The translations under genes were made by a program, and so were the position numbers. The notes under the pieces are model-generated. The model was not told the DNA's origin. It saw only the letters and a program-made list of their open reading frames with translations, and made no database searches. A stretch of DNA of 64,000 nt from CAMLIZ01 sp036231905 (GTDB taxonomy: Bacteria > Pseudomonadota > Gammaproteobacteria > Burkholderiales > Burkholderiaceae_C), in contig NZ_JAZARE010000007.1 in the NCBI RefSeq assembly GCF_036231905.1, forward strand, positions 186,001-250,000, given 5' to 3'. Shown in pieces: positions 24,842 through 32,535 of this stretch (its first letter is position 1; each line of letters starts with the position of its first letter).

Positions 24842-24979
24842 ATGCCCAAGGGCCAACGCAGCGGCAAGGAAGCCAAGAAGCCGAAGAAGGACACCACCCC
24901 CGCCAAGCCGATTTCGCCTGGCGCGGTGATGCCCACCGTCACCACGGTGGTGCCCGAGCGCGGCAAGAAAAAGAAGTAA
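24842..24979 (+). CDS. Very small Lys-rich basic protein
   Basis: A 45-residue ORF with a strong ribosome site (GAGGAGA) five bases before the ATG. It is rich in Lys (GKEAKKPKKD at the N-terminus, RGKKKK at the end) with a short neutral centre (MPTVTTVVPE). It is short enough to be missed by automatic calling. The composition suggests nucleic-acid binding, but no function is known. It lies 38 bases ahead of a BON-domain gene. Confidence 0.55.
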   Translation: MPKGQRSGKEAKKPKKDTTPAKPISPGAVMPTVTTVVPERGKKKK

Positions 24980-25016
24980 GGCGAACCGGGCGCACCCGCC
25001 GCCGGACCGACATCCC

Positions 25017-25457
25017 ATGAGCTTGAGCACACAGTCCCTGGCCGCACACGTGCCGGTGTTTCGCCAGGCTGCGGCTGCGCTGCTGGCCGCGCTCGCGCTG
25101 GGCAGCGCGGCTGCGGCCTCGCCCAAGGCGGCCGCCAAACCGGCCGCTGCGCCGTCCGCCCCGGCCAGGCCGGCGGCGGCCTGTTCACCCGCAGAGGCGA
25201 GCTTCTTCCGCGACGAGGCCCTGACCATGAAGGTGGCCAGCAAGCTGCAGTTCACCAAGGCCCTGTTCCGCGAGAAGGTGAACGTGAAGGTGACCGGCGG
25301 CGTCGCCATGCTGTGGGGCGGCCTGTCCAGCGAGGAGGCGATCCGCACCGCGGTGAAGGCCGCCTCCGAGGTGGCCGGTGTCACCTGCGTCAACAACCAG
25401 CTGAAGGTGGGCCCGCCGGAGCCGGACACGCCCGCGCACACCGGCAACGCCGGTTGA
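25017..25457 (+). CDS. Periplasmic BON-domain protein
   Basis: A 146-residue exported protein. After an N-terminal hydrophobic stretch and an Ala/Pro/Lys-rich linker, residues about 65-130 form a BON domain (DEALTMKVASKLQF, VNVKVTGGVAMLWGGLSSEE, VAGVTCVNNQLKV). BON domains bind membranes or phospholipids and occur in osmotic-shock and envelope proteins. Two Cys (about 56 and 124) might pair in the periplasm. Confidence 0.75.
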   Translation: MSLSTQSLAAHVPVFRQAAAALLAALALGSAAAASPKAAAKPAAAPSAPARPAAACSPAEASFFRDEALTMKVASKLQFTKALFREKVNVKVTGGVAMLWGGLSSEEAIRTAVKAASEVAGVTCVNNQLKVGPPEPDTPAHTGNAG

Positions 25458-25511
25458 GCCGCCGCATCACCGCCAGCACCCACGAACTCCCCGCGCGGGA
25501 GGAGGCTTTGC

Positions 25512-25925
25512 ATGATCACGCCTGAGCAGTTCAACCAGCGCGGTGCGCACAACCTGCCCGGCCACCTGGGCATCGTCATCACGCATGTGGGGCCGTCGGA
25601 GGTGCGCGCCGAGCTCACCGTCACACCCAGCCTGATGGCGCCCAACGGCTTTTTGCATGCCGGCAGCGTGGTGACGCTGGCCGACACCTGCGCCGGTTAT
25701 GGCTGCGTGGCGCACCTGCCCGAAGGCGCGAGCGGCTTCACCACCGTCGAGCTGAAGTCCAACCACCTGGGCACGGCGCGCGAGGGCATCGTGGAATGCA
25801 CGGCCACGCCCGTGCACCTGGGCAGGACGACGCAGGTATGGGACGCGGTGGTCAAGCACCGCGACACCGGCAAGACGATGGCTCTGTTCCGCTGCACGCA
25901 GATGGTGCTGTACGGGAAACCTTGA
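25512..25925 (+). CDS. PaaI-type hotdog thioesterase
   Basis: A 137-residue acyl-CoA thioesterase-like protein of the hotdog fold. The conserved segment APNGFLHAGSVVTLADTCAGYG contains the PaaI HGG-like loop (here HAG) and the acidic helix residue. FTTVELKSNHLG and LGRTTQVWDAVVKHRDTGKTMALFRCTQ complete the fold. It would hydrolyse phenylacetyl- or related CoA esters. The stop is three bases from the stop of the convergent diguanylate cyclase gene. Confidence 0.82.
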   Translation: MITPEQFNQRGAHNLPGHLGIVITHVGPSEVRAELTVTPSLMAPNGFLHAGSVVTLADTCAGYGCVAHLPEGASGFTTVELKSNHLGTAREGIVECTATPVHLGRTTQVWDAVVKHRDTGKTMALFRCTQMVLYGKP

Positions 25926-25928
25926 GCC

Positions 25929-27857
25929 TCAGTGCGCCAGCGCGGGCGTGCCGGCCAGGGCGGCGCCTGCGGCGGCGGGCACGAACACCTCGCACACCGT
26001 CACGTTGCGCCCCGCCGCCTTGGCGCGGTAGAGCAGCTGGTCGGCAAAGCGGTACACCGCTGCGGGATCCGGCGTGGCGCGGCCGCCGCCGGACGGGGCG
26101 CACCAGGCCAGGCCGAAGGACGCGGTGACCAGGCCGCGCGGGTTCTTGGCGTGCGGCATGTCCAGCGCTTCGATGGCCTGGCGGATCTGCTCCACGAACC
26201 CCTGCATCTGCTCGCGGTCGGTACCGGCCATCAGCAGCGCGAACTCTTCGCCGCCCACGCGGAACAGCCGGTCCGTGGTGCGCTTGCAGGTCGCCTGCAC
26301 GGTGGCGGCCACGCAGCGCAGCACCTCATCGCCCGCCGGGTGGCCGTAGTGGTCGTTGTAACCCTTGAAGTGGTCCAGGTCGAACAGGCACAGCCCGATC
26401 GCACCGCCGCTGCGCTGCACCTGCGCCACCAGCGAATCCAGCTCGTGCTGGAAGTGGCGCCGGTTGTGGGCGCCGGTGAGCTCGTCGGTGATGGCGAGCT
26501 GGTTCAGGCGCCGGTTGGCGCTTTCCAGCTCCTGGGTGCGGCCCTGCACCAGCTGGCCCAGCTGCTCGTTGAGCTGCACCTCGGCCTCGCGCGCCAGGCG
26601 TTCGGCCTGCAGCTTGTCGGCCTTGAGCCGGTTCATGCCGTCGGCCAGCGCCACCGCCACGAACAGCGCCTCCAGCACCGAGCCGATGGCCACGCCGTAG
26701 TTGAGCAGTGCATGGCCGCCCAGCACCGATTCAAGCGTCAGGCGTTCCACCAGCAAGCCCAGCAACATGCACACGGTGCCGGCCAGGAAGTAGCGGGTGT
26801 GGGTGTAGCCGCTGCGCCAGGCGCGCAGGCTCACCACCGCCGCGAGCAGGATGCCCACCAGCGTGGCGGGCATGGCGAGCTTGAGCGTCAGGCTGTAGTG
26901 GCCCAGCAGCGCCAGCGGGATCGGCAACGCATTCAGCGTCACCAGCGCCCAGCAGGCCGCACGCAGGCGCGGCTGCGGCGCCAGGTGCTCGCGCAGGTTC
27001 ACCAGCAGCAGCGCGCCGAACAGCACCACGCTGGCCGAATAGGCCACCAGCAGCGCCTGGTTCACCAGCAGCGGCTGGTCGGGCCACCAGTACTGCGCCG
27101 CATGGCCTTCAAAGGCAAAGCGGCACACCAGCAGCGCGACGAGGTAGCCGACGTAGAGCACGAACGAGGGCTCGCGCGTGCTGGCCACCAGGCACAGGTG
27201 GTACAGCAGCAGCAGGCCCAGGCCGCCGTAATACAGCCCGAGCAGCAGGGTGTGGCGCTGGGTGTCTTGCTGCAAGGTGGCTTCATCCACGACCGACAGC
27301 GGCGCCAGGCCGAAGTAGCCGTCGTGCGCGTCGAGCCGGATCAGCAGGTCCACGCTTTCCGCAGGCGCCAGCAGCAGCGGGAACAGGAACTGGTGATGTG
27401 CCACCGGCCGGGTGGCAAACCGCGTGCGGTCGCCGGTGTGCAGCTGCTCGCCCAGCCGGCCCTGGCGCAGCACGAAGAGGCTGATGCGGTCCAGGCGGGG
27501 ATTGGCCAGCTCGATCAGGCGCTGCAGCGGCGCGCTGGCATCCGCATTCGCCACGCGCAGGTGCAGCCACCAGGCCGACGGCGAATGGCCGAGGTTCAGC
27601 GGCTGCGCCGGCGCGGCGGCCCAGCCGGTGCCGGCCTGCAGCACGCTGCTGGCGTCAAACTGGCGCTGGCGGTCTTCCAGCAGCTCGAAGCGGCCGTCCA
27701 GGCTCAGGCGGCCGGCGCCCGGCTGCAGCAGCACCACGGGTGCGGCAGCGGCCGCCTGCCCGCACAGCAGGGCGAGCAGCAGCAGCCAGCAGGCATGCAG
27801 CAGGCGCACAGGCAGGGAATCAGTGGGTCCAGACCCACAGCGTCGTGCCACGGGCAT
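25929..27857 (-). CDS. Membrane diguanylate cyclase with 7TM-DISM sensory domain
   Basis: A 642-residue enzyme that makes the second messenger c-di-GMP. The signal sequence (~20-38) leads to a periplasmic 7TMR-DISMED2-like domain (about 40-175), seven membrane helices (about 190-400), a short coiled coil and a GGDEF domain (about 455-625). The active site reads GGEEF, which keeps activity, and an inhibitory RxxD site (RTTD) lies five residues before it. FDLDHFKGYNDHYGHPAGD is the metal/GTP segment. The ATG at 27857 overlaps the end of the upstream gene by 38 bases; GTG at 27809 is a possible alternative. Confidence 0.88.
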   Translation of the reverse strand: MPVARRCGSGPTDSLPVRLLHACWLLLLALLCGQAAAAAPVVLLQPGAGRLSLDGRFELLEDRQRQFDASSVLQAGTGWAAAPAQPLNLGHSPSAWWLHLRVANADASAPLQRLIELANPRLDRISLFVLRQGRLGEQLHTGDRTRFATRPVAHHQFLFPLLLAPAESVDLLIRLDAHDGYFGLAPLSVVDEATLQQDTQRHTLLLGLYYGGLGLLLLYHLCLVASTREPSFVLYVGYLVALLVCRFAFEGHAAQYWWPDQPLLVNQALLVAYSASVVLFGALLLVNLREHLAPQPRLRAACWALVTLNALPIPLALLGHYSLTLKLAMPATLVGILLAAVVSLRAWRSGYTHTRYFLAGTVCMLLGLLVERLTLESVLGGHALLNYGVAIGSVLEALFVAVALADGMNRLKADKLQAERLAREAEVQLNEQLGQLVQGRTQELESANRRLNQLAITDELTGAHNRRHFQHELDSLVAQVQRSGGAIGLCLFDLDHFKGYNDHYGHPAGDEVLRCVAATVQATCKRTTDRLFRVGGEEFALLMAGTDREQMQGFVEQIRQAIEALDMPHAKNPRGLVTASFGLAWCAPSGGGRATPDPAAVYRFADQLLYRAKAAGRNVTVCEVFVPAAAGAALAGTPALAH

Positions 27858-28326
27858 CGAAGCCGTTGATCTGGATGGTGCCCATGGAGGGGCCCTGGTA
27901 GTGCACGCCCAGCGGCGCCAGCAGCGCGCCGGCCTCGAAACTGGCGTTCACCGGTGCACCGTCCACGCTGATTTGCGTGACCGGGCGGCCGTCGTACAGC
28001 CCGGCGGCCAGCGGCGCCATGCCATGTTCGGCCAGGGCCGCCTCGAAGGCGGCGCGGTCCAGCACCGACAGGTGCAGGTGGTCGGCCGGCAGCAGGCGCA
28101 ACAGGCCACCTACCACCGGCAGCGCGGGCGGGCGGTTGTCGCGCTGTTCGTCCCGGGCCTGGCCACGCATCTCGGACAGCTGCGTGTCGTCCAGTGGCGA
28201 CAGTGCCGCCCGCGCGGGCGCGGCATGCAGCGCGGCCGCGGCCAGCACGGCCAGTGCACACAGCCGGGTGAAGGCGCTGCGGATGTCGGGGCGGACGGCA
28301 AGGCGGGTGGGGGTGTTGCGGCGCAC
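27820..28326 (-). CDS. Secreted hypothetical protein upstream of the diguanylate cyclase
   Basis: A 168-residue protein with a signal peptide (hydrophobic 20-38, cut near ARA). Next comes LSPLDDTQLSEMRGQ, which resembles a short motif after the signal peptide of some secreted proteins and pilus-associated subunits. The rest is beta-rich (VDGAPVNASFEAGA, GTIQINGFDARG). No catalytic motif is seen. It overlaps the diguanylate cyclase gene, so both may be expressed together and this protein may act in its periplasmic signalling. Confidence 0.55.
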   Translation of the reverse strand: MRRNTPTRLAVRPDIRSAFTRLCALAVLAAAALHAAPARAALSPLDDTQLSEMRGQARDEQRDNRPPALPVVGGLLRLLPADHLHLSVLDRAAFEAALAEHGMAPLAAGLYDGRPVTQISVDGAPVNASFEAGALLAPLGVHYQGPSMGTIQINGFDARGTTLWVWTH

Positions 28327-28428
28327 GGGCGGGGCCTTTCAGGCTCTGGCGGTGCAGAGTCCTTCGGCAACGCCTGCCGCTTCTGAAGACCGGCCCCGCC
28401 CGGGTGGGCGCCGGGCGTGATGGATGTC

Positions 28429-29571
28429 TCAGCGCCGCAGCGGCAGGCGCACGGTGAAGTGGCTGCCCTTGCCACGGCCGTCGCTGCGCACTTCCACCGT
28501 GCCGCCGTGCAGGTCGATCCACTGCTTCACCACCGACAGGCCCACGCCCAGGCCACCTTCGGACAAGTGCTGCGAGGCGGTTTCCTGGGTGAAGAGGTCG
28601 AAGATGCGCGGCAGCATCTCGGGGGCGATGCCCACACCGTCGTCTTCCACCCGGATCACCGCGTCGTCGGCTTCGATCGTGGCCTTGACCCAGATGCGGC
28701 CGCCCGCGGGCGTGTACTTCAGCGCATTGGTGAGCAGGTTGAGCACCACCTGGGACAGCCGGGCCGGGTCGGCCTGCAGCCAGATCGGCACGTCGGTGCA
28801 CAGCAGCTCCAGCGACTGGCCGCGAGCCCCGGCCTGGGTGCGGCCGGCGTCCACCACCTGGCCCAGCAGCTCCTGCAGCACAAAGCGCTGCAGGGCCAGC
28901 GTGGGTGCCTGCGCGTGCTGGCTGGCCGCCGCGCGCAGGTCGCCGATGAGCCGGCGCAAGGTGTCGAGCTGGCGCCCGATGACGTCGAGCAGGCGCTGCT
29001 GGATGTGGGCGCTCTCCGGCTTGCCGAGCAGGTGGCAGGCCTGCAGCAGCGGGCTCAGCGGGTTGGCGAGCTCATGGGCCAGCGTGGTGAGCTGCCGGTC
29101 CTTGCGCTCCAGGGTGGCGCGCAAGCCGCCCACGCGGTTTTCCAGGGTGTCGATCTGCGCCCGCACGTCGGTGCGGTCGCGCATGATCTTGACGAAGCCG
29201 AGCAGCTCGCCGCCGGCGCCGCGGATGGCGGTGATGGCACCGCCGATCCAGATGCGCGTGCCGTCGCCGCGCACATGCCAGCGGTCGTTTTCGGCATAGC
29301 CCACGCTGCGGGCGACGTCGCGCTCCAGCTCGTCGAATTTGCGCTCCAGGTCCTCACCGGTGAAGACACGGCTGATCGACTGGCCGACCAGGTCGCCGGG
29401 CGGGTAGCCCAGCACCGGCTCGGTGGCGCCGGACACACCCACCACGATGCCGTCCGGGTCCAGGCACAGCAGGCAGTACTGCGGTTCCTGGCCCGGCCAC
29501 AGCCGCAGCAGGCGCGCGGCCAGGCCGCTGCCGTCATCGGCGTGCTGGGGTGGGGGGGTGTCTGCCGTCAT
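28429..29571 (-). CDS. PAS-domain sensor histidine kinase
   Basis: A soluble sensor kinase of 380 residues without membrane segments. A PAS domain (about 25-140) precedes a HisKA dimerisation helix (H-box LAHELANPLSPLLQ, about 165-178) and a HATPase domain. The ATP site has NLLTNALKY (N box), EDDGVGI (G1) and GGLGVGLSVV (G2). No receiver domain or partner response regulator is adjacent, so the output is unknown. The start MTADTPP was chosen; an upstream in-frame ATG adds 39 unrelated residues. Confidence 0.86.
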   Translation of the reverse strand: MTADTPPPQHADDGSGLAARLLRLWPGQEPQYCLLCLDPDGIVVGVSGATEPVLGYPPGDLVGQSISRVFTGEDLERKFDELERDVARSVGYAENDRWHVRGDGTRIWIGGAITAIRGAGGELLGFVKIMRDRTDVRAQIDTLENRVGGLRATLERKDRQLTTLAHELANPLSPLLQACHLLGKPESAHIQQRLLDVIGRQLDTLRRLIGDLRAAASQHAQAPTLALQRFVLQELLGQVVDAGRTQAGARGQSLELLCTDVPIWLQADPARLSQVVLNLLTNALKYTPAGGRIWVKATIEADDAVIRVEDDGVGIAPEMLPRIFDLFTQETASQHLSEGGLGVGLSVVKQWIDLHGGTVEVRSDGRGKGSHFTVRLPLRR

Positions 29572-29651
29572 GGTCACCGGAATGGCTTTGTGCCCTTCTG
29601 GCAACCGGCATGCGTGTCGGACGTTGCCGACACGCAGCTTGGGGCATGCGC

Positions 29652-30326
29652 CTACACGGCGGCCGGGCGGCGCCGGCGCGCGATCCAACCCACCACGCCC
29701 AGGCCGCCGGCCATCAGGGCATAGGTTTCAGGCTCGGGCACCGCCTGGATGGACACGGCGTCCAGGTCGAAGCCCTTGCTCGCGCCCGCTTCGTCCATGC
29801 CGCCGATGCCCACCTTGGTGAACGAGCCGCCATGCCCGGCCAGCAGCCCCGCATAGGGGGTGAGGTCGAGCAGGATCGCGGCGTCGTCGCCCTTGGTGGC
29901 CGACAGCTGCAGGAAACCACCGTCCTGGAACCACAGCCACACGGCGGCCGTCTCGGCGTTGTTGCCCACCTCGTAGATGCGCAGCTGGGTGTTGGCCCCG
30001 AAGTTCATGCCGAAGGACAGCTCGGCGTAGGCGCCCAGGAAGGCGGTGCCCGGGGGCTGCGCGCCCACGCCCGGCAGCGTGAGGAAGCGGTCGTCCGGCG
30101 CCCCCAGGATGGACGCCTGCGCGGTGGCCGTGTCCAGCACCACCGGCCAGCTGCCGGTGAGCGAGCCGCCGTAGTAGTCGGGGAAGAAGTCGCCCGGCGC
30201 GGTGCCACGCAGCAGGTTGGTGACCGTGCTGGCGTACACCTCGGCCGCATGGCCGCTCTTGGGCAGCACCAGCAGGCTGGCGACCGCGGCCGCCACGGTG
30301 GCGAGGGATTTGACAAGGTGATTCAT
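29652..30326 (-). CDS. PEP-CTERM exported protein
   Basis: A 224-residue exported protein with a signal peptide (about 1-27) and a C-terminal PEP-CTERM sorting tail: VPEPETYALM, a hydrophobic stretch and RRRR at the end. EpsH/XrtA-type exosortases process such tails. The body is beta-rich with no catalytic residues seen; it may be an extracellular matrix or surface protein. The ATG has a GGAG ribosome site. It is distinct from the kinase upstream and the cluster downstream. Confidence 0.88.
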   Translation of the reverse strand: MNHLVKSLATVAAAVASLLVLPKSGHAAEVYASTVTNLLRGTAPGDFFPDYYGGSLTGSWPVVLDTATAQASILGAPDDRFLTLPGVGAQPPGTAFLGAYAELSFGMNFGANTQLRIYEVGNNAETAAVWLWFQDGGFLQLSATKGDDAAILLDLTPYAGLLAGHGGSFTKVGIGGMDEAGASKGFDLDAVSIQAVPEPETYALMAGGLGVVGWIARRRRPAAV

Positions 30327-30421
30327 GCTGTTTTCTCCACTGAAGTGTTCGGGCCCGCTCGCGTGTGAACGGTGCGCTGCCGGGGCCCATGTGTTCGGCG
30401 GCGCACCCAAAAAACGGTCGC

Positions 30422-31771
30422 TCAGGGCGTGGGCTCGGCCATGCCGGCCGGGCAGCACCGGTACTCGGCGCTCTTGTCCAGCAGCTCGATCTGGCGCTTG
30501 AGCAGCTCGTTCTGCAGCGCCATGCGCTCCACCTCCAGCTCGTGCATGCGCTCCACCTCGGGCTCGCAGATGCCGCAGTCGTCCATGCAGCTCTTCACGA
30601 TCACGCCGGCGGTGGGCAGGCTGGTGCGGCGCTCGTAGCCGAACTGCTCCTGCACCTCGCGCGACACCTGGCCATCGGGGCCGAGCAGGCCCTGCTGCTG
30701 CAGCTGGGCGTCCACGAACTTCAGCGCCTGCTGGCGCAGGTCATCGGGCAGGGGCTGCTCCTCGCCCAGCGCGTTGAGCAAGGCGGTGCCGGTGGTCAGG
30801 CGGTTGCCCAGCAGCGCGCGCGGTGCGCCGCCGGGCAGCGGGGCCAGGGCCTGCAGCTGCATCTGCTGGTCGGCTTCGATGCCGCGGTCCAGCGTCTCCA
30901 CCCGCTTGGCATGGGTGGCCGGCAGCTCCTGCGGGATGGTGGCCACCTGGCCCATGGAGCGGAAGGGGTTGGCCGCCACCGGCGTGGGCGTGGCCGGGTC
31001 CAGCACCCGGCGCTCCACGGCCACCAGCTCGAAGCGGATGGTCTCCGTCTTGTTCAGGCGATAGAACATGAAGGTGACCGCGTGGCACTTGTTCGGGTTG
31101 ACGAACTCGCGCGAGGCGGACTCGAAGTGGTCCTCGCTCTCGCCTTCCACATGCGAGCGCGACTGCACCTCGCCGATGCTCACGCTGTGGGCGCGCCGGG
31201 TGGCCTCCACCGACTGGTGGTCGCTCATCTCGGCATGCGCGCGGTGCTCGCGCAGGTAGTCGCGCGTGCTGGACGCGCTGTGGCTGCCGCGTGCGTTGGT
31301 GTCCGCGCTGGCGGAAAAGAAGCCCAGGCTGCCGGAGGCGTCGCCATGGAAGTCCCACTTGCCTTGTTCGCTGTAGTGGTCGCTGCCGCGGTCCACCACG
31401 TTCTCGTCGGACATGAAGGCGCGCAGGGCGCGCAGGCGGTACTGCTCCTCGCTGATCTGCTCGCTGCGGTAGCTCAGCTTGGATTCGCTGTCGAAGCTGA
31501 AGCGGCTGCGCCGGTCGGTGGTGGCCAGGCGCACCTTCTCGCCGGGCAGCAAGGTGGTGCTGTAGGCGATCTCGCCCAGCGCCAGCGGGCCGGGGCAGCG
31601 GGTGAAGCGGGTGTGCAGCACCACCTCCACCTTGACCGGCTGTTCGCGCGGGCCGCGCACCGGCGTGGCAAACACCAGGCGGCGGCGGAAGTCGATCACG
31701 TCGCACACCGGTGCCGGGTCCAGTTGCGGGCAGCAGGGCAGGTCGTTGTAGTTCATGAGCTCGTTGGCCAT
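30422..31771 (-). CDS. Uncharacterised protein with C-terminal coiled coil (cluster member)
   Basis: A 449-residue protein not assigned to a family. It begins MANELMNYNDLPCCPQLDP and has a beta-rich first half (LALGEIAYSTTLLPGEKVRLATTDRR). The middle is Ser/His/Glu-rich (about 110-220). The C-terminus has Cys motifs (CMDDCGICEPE) and a coiled coil (about 405-440, VERMHELEVERMALQNELLK). No signal peptide. ATG is preceded by AAGGAG. The next genes upstream on the same strand are a Cys-rich small protein and a DUF1360 protein, so it is probably the last gene of a shared transcript. Confidence 0.6.
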   Translation of the reverse strand: MANELMNYNDLPCCPQLDPAPVCDVIDFRRRLVFATPVRGPREQPVKVEVVLHTRFTRCPGPLALGEIAYSTTLLPGEKVRLATTDRRSRFSFDSESKLSYRSEQISEEQYRLRALRAFMSDENVVDRGSDHYSEQGKWDFHGDASGSLGFFSASADTNARGSHSASSTRDYLREHRAHAEMSDHQSVEATRRAHSVSIGEVQSRSHVEGESEDHFESASREFVNPNKCHAVTFMFYRLNKTETIRFELVAVERRVLDPATPTPVAANPFRSMGQVATIPQELPATHAKRVETLDRGIEADQQMQLQALAPLPGGAPRALLGNRLTTGTALLNALGEEQPLPDDLRQQALKFVDAQLQQQGLLGPDGQVSREVQEQFGYERRTSLPTAGVIVKSCMDDCGICEPEVERMHELEVERMALQNELLKRQIELLDKSAEYRCCPAGMAEPTP

Positions 31772-31799
31772 GGGGTACTCCTTGAATGGCTTGTGAACA

Positions 31800-32087
31800 T
31801 CAGGCCGCGGCGCGGCGCTGGTCGTCCTGCCGGGCCCGCAGCAGCGGCACGGCTTCCAGCGCGATGCGGTCGCGCGGGTCGACCGCCAGGCGGGCGCCCG
31901 GCCGGTCGAAGCGGTAGCGCAGCCCGCTGGCCGGCCCGATGACGGTGAGCGCGGTGGCGCCCACGTACTCGAACAGCGGCTTGAGGCGGGCGGCGGTGGA
32001 GACGGGGGGCATGCCGGCCGGTGCAGCGGCGGGCATGCGGTGGTGTTGTTGTGTGGCGCCGGGGCGCCGCGGTCCACAGTTGCACAT
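31800..32087 (-). CDS. Small protein with MCNC N-terminus (cluster member)
   Basis: A 95-residue ORF with an excellent ribosome site (AGGAGG, four bases from the ATG). It begins MCNCGPRRPG and has a Pro/Ala-rich stretch. A compact C-terminal domain follows (LFEYVGATALTVIGP, YRFDRPGARLAVDPRD). The adjacent Cys residues could bind metal. It lies 28 bases before the coiled-coil protein gene. Family unknown. Confidence 0.55.
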   Translation of the reverse strand: MCNCGPRRPGATQQHHRMPAAAPAGMPPVSTAARLKPLFEYVGATALTVIGPASGLRYRFDRPGARLAVDPRDRIALEAVPLLRARQDDQRRAAA

Positions 32088-32107
32088 GGCTCCTCCTGGT
32101 TTGTGAA

Positions 32108-32524
32108 TCAGTGGGTGGTGTCGGGCACGTGGGTGATGTGCAGGCCGGCCCGCTCGCGCGTGTCGGCCACGCGGTCGCTGCGCGCGGGCTCGGGCAGGGC
32201 GGCCGGCGGCTCCTCCTCGAAGTAGCTGGCGATGGCCGGCACGGTCCAGCGGCCGTTCACCCGCTCCAGCCCGATCGCGGCCGCCGACAGCCCCAGCCAC
32301 AGCAGCGCGCGCTCGCCCCAGTCGCGGCTCAGCAGCAGCGCCACCGGCGCGGCCACCCACAGGCTCAGGCAGTAGAAGCAGTCGATCGCCTGCCCGATCA
32401 CGCCCTGCCCGGCGGCCGCGCGCAGGCGCTCGAACACACGCGCGGGGCCGGTTTCGGCATGCAGCAGGTGGGTGGCGCGCCAGGTGGCCAGGGCGCCGAT
32501 GAGGGTGGAGAGATAAGCATCCAT
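32108..32524 (-). CDS. DUF1360 membrane protein (cluster member)
   Basis: A 138-residue protein with two or three membrane helices. It contains the DUF1360 hallmark CFYCLSLWVA (about 49-58) in an ATWRATHLLHAETGP context. DUF1360 proteins are small membrane proteins of unknown role, mostly known from spore formers and some phages. It is adjacent to a 95-residue Cys-rich protein (21 bases away) and to the 748-residue protein, and probably co-transcribed with both. Confidence 0.72.
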   Translation of the reverse strand: MDAYLSTLIGALATWRATHLLHAETGPARVFERLRAAAGQGVIGQAIDCFYCLSLWVAAPVALLLSRDWGERALLWLGLSAAAIGLERVNGRWTVPAIASYFEEEPPAALPEPARSDRVADTRERAGLHITHVPDTTH

Positions 32525-32535
32525 GAGGTCCTCCT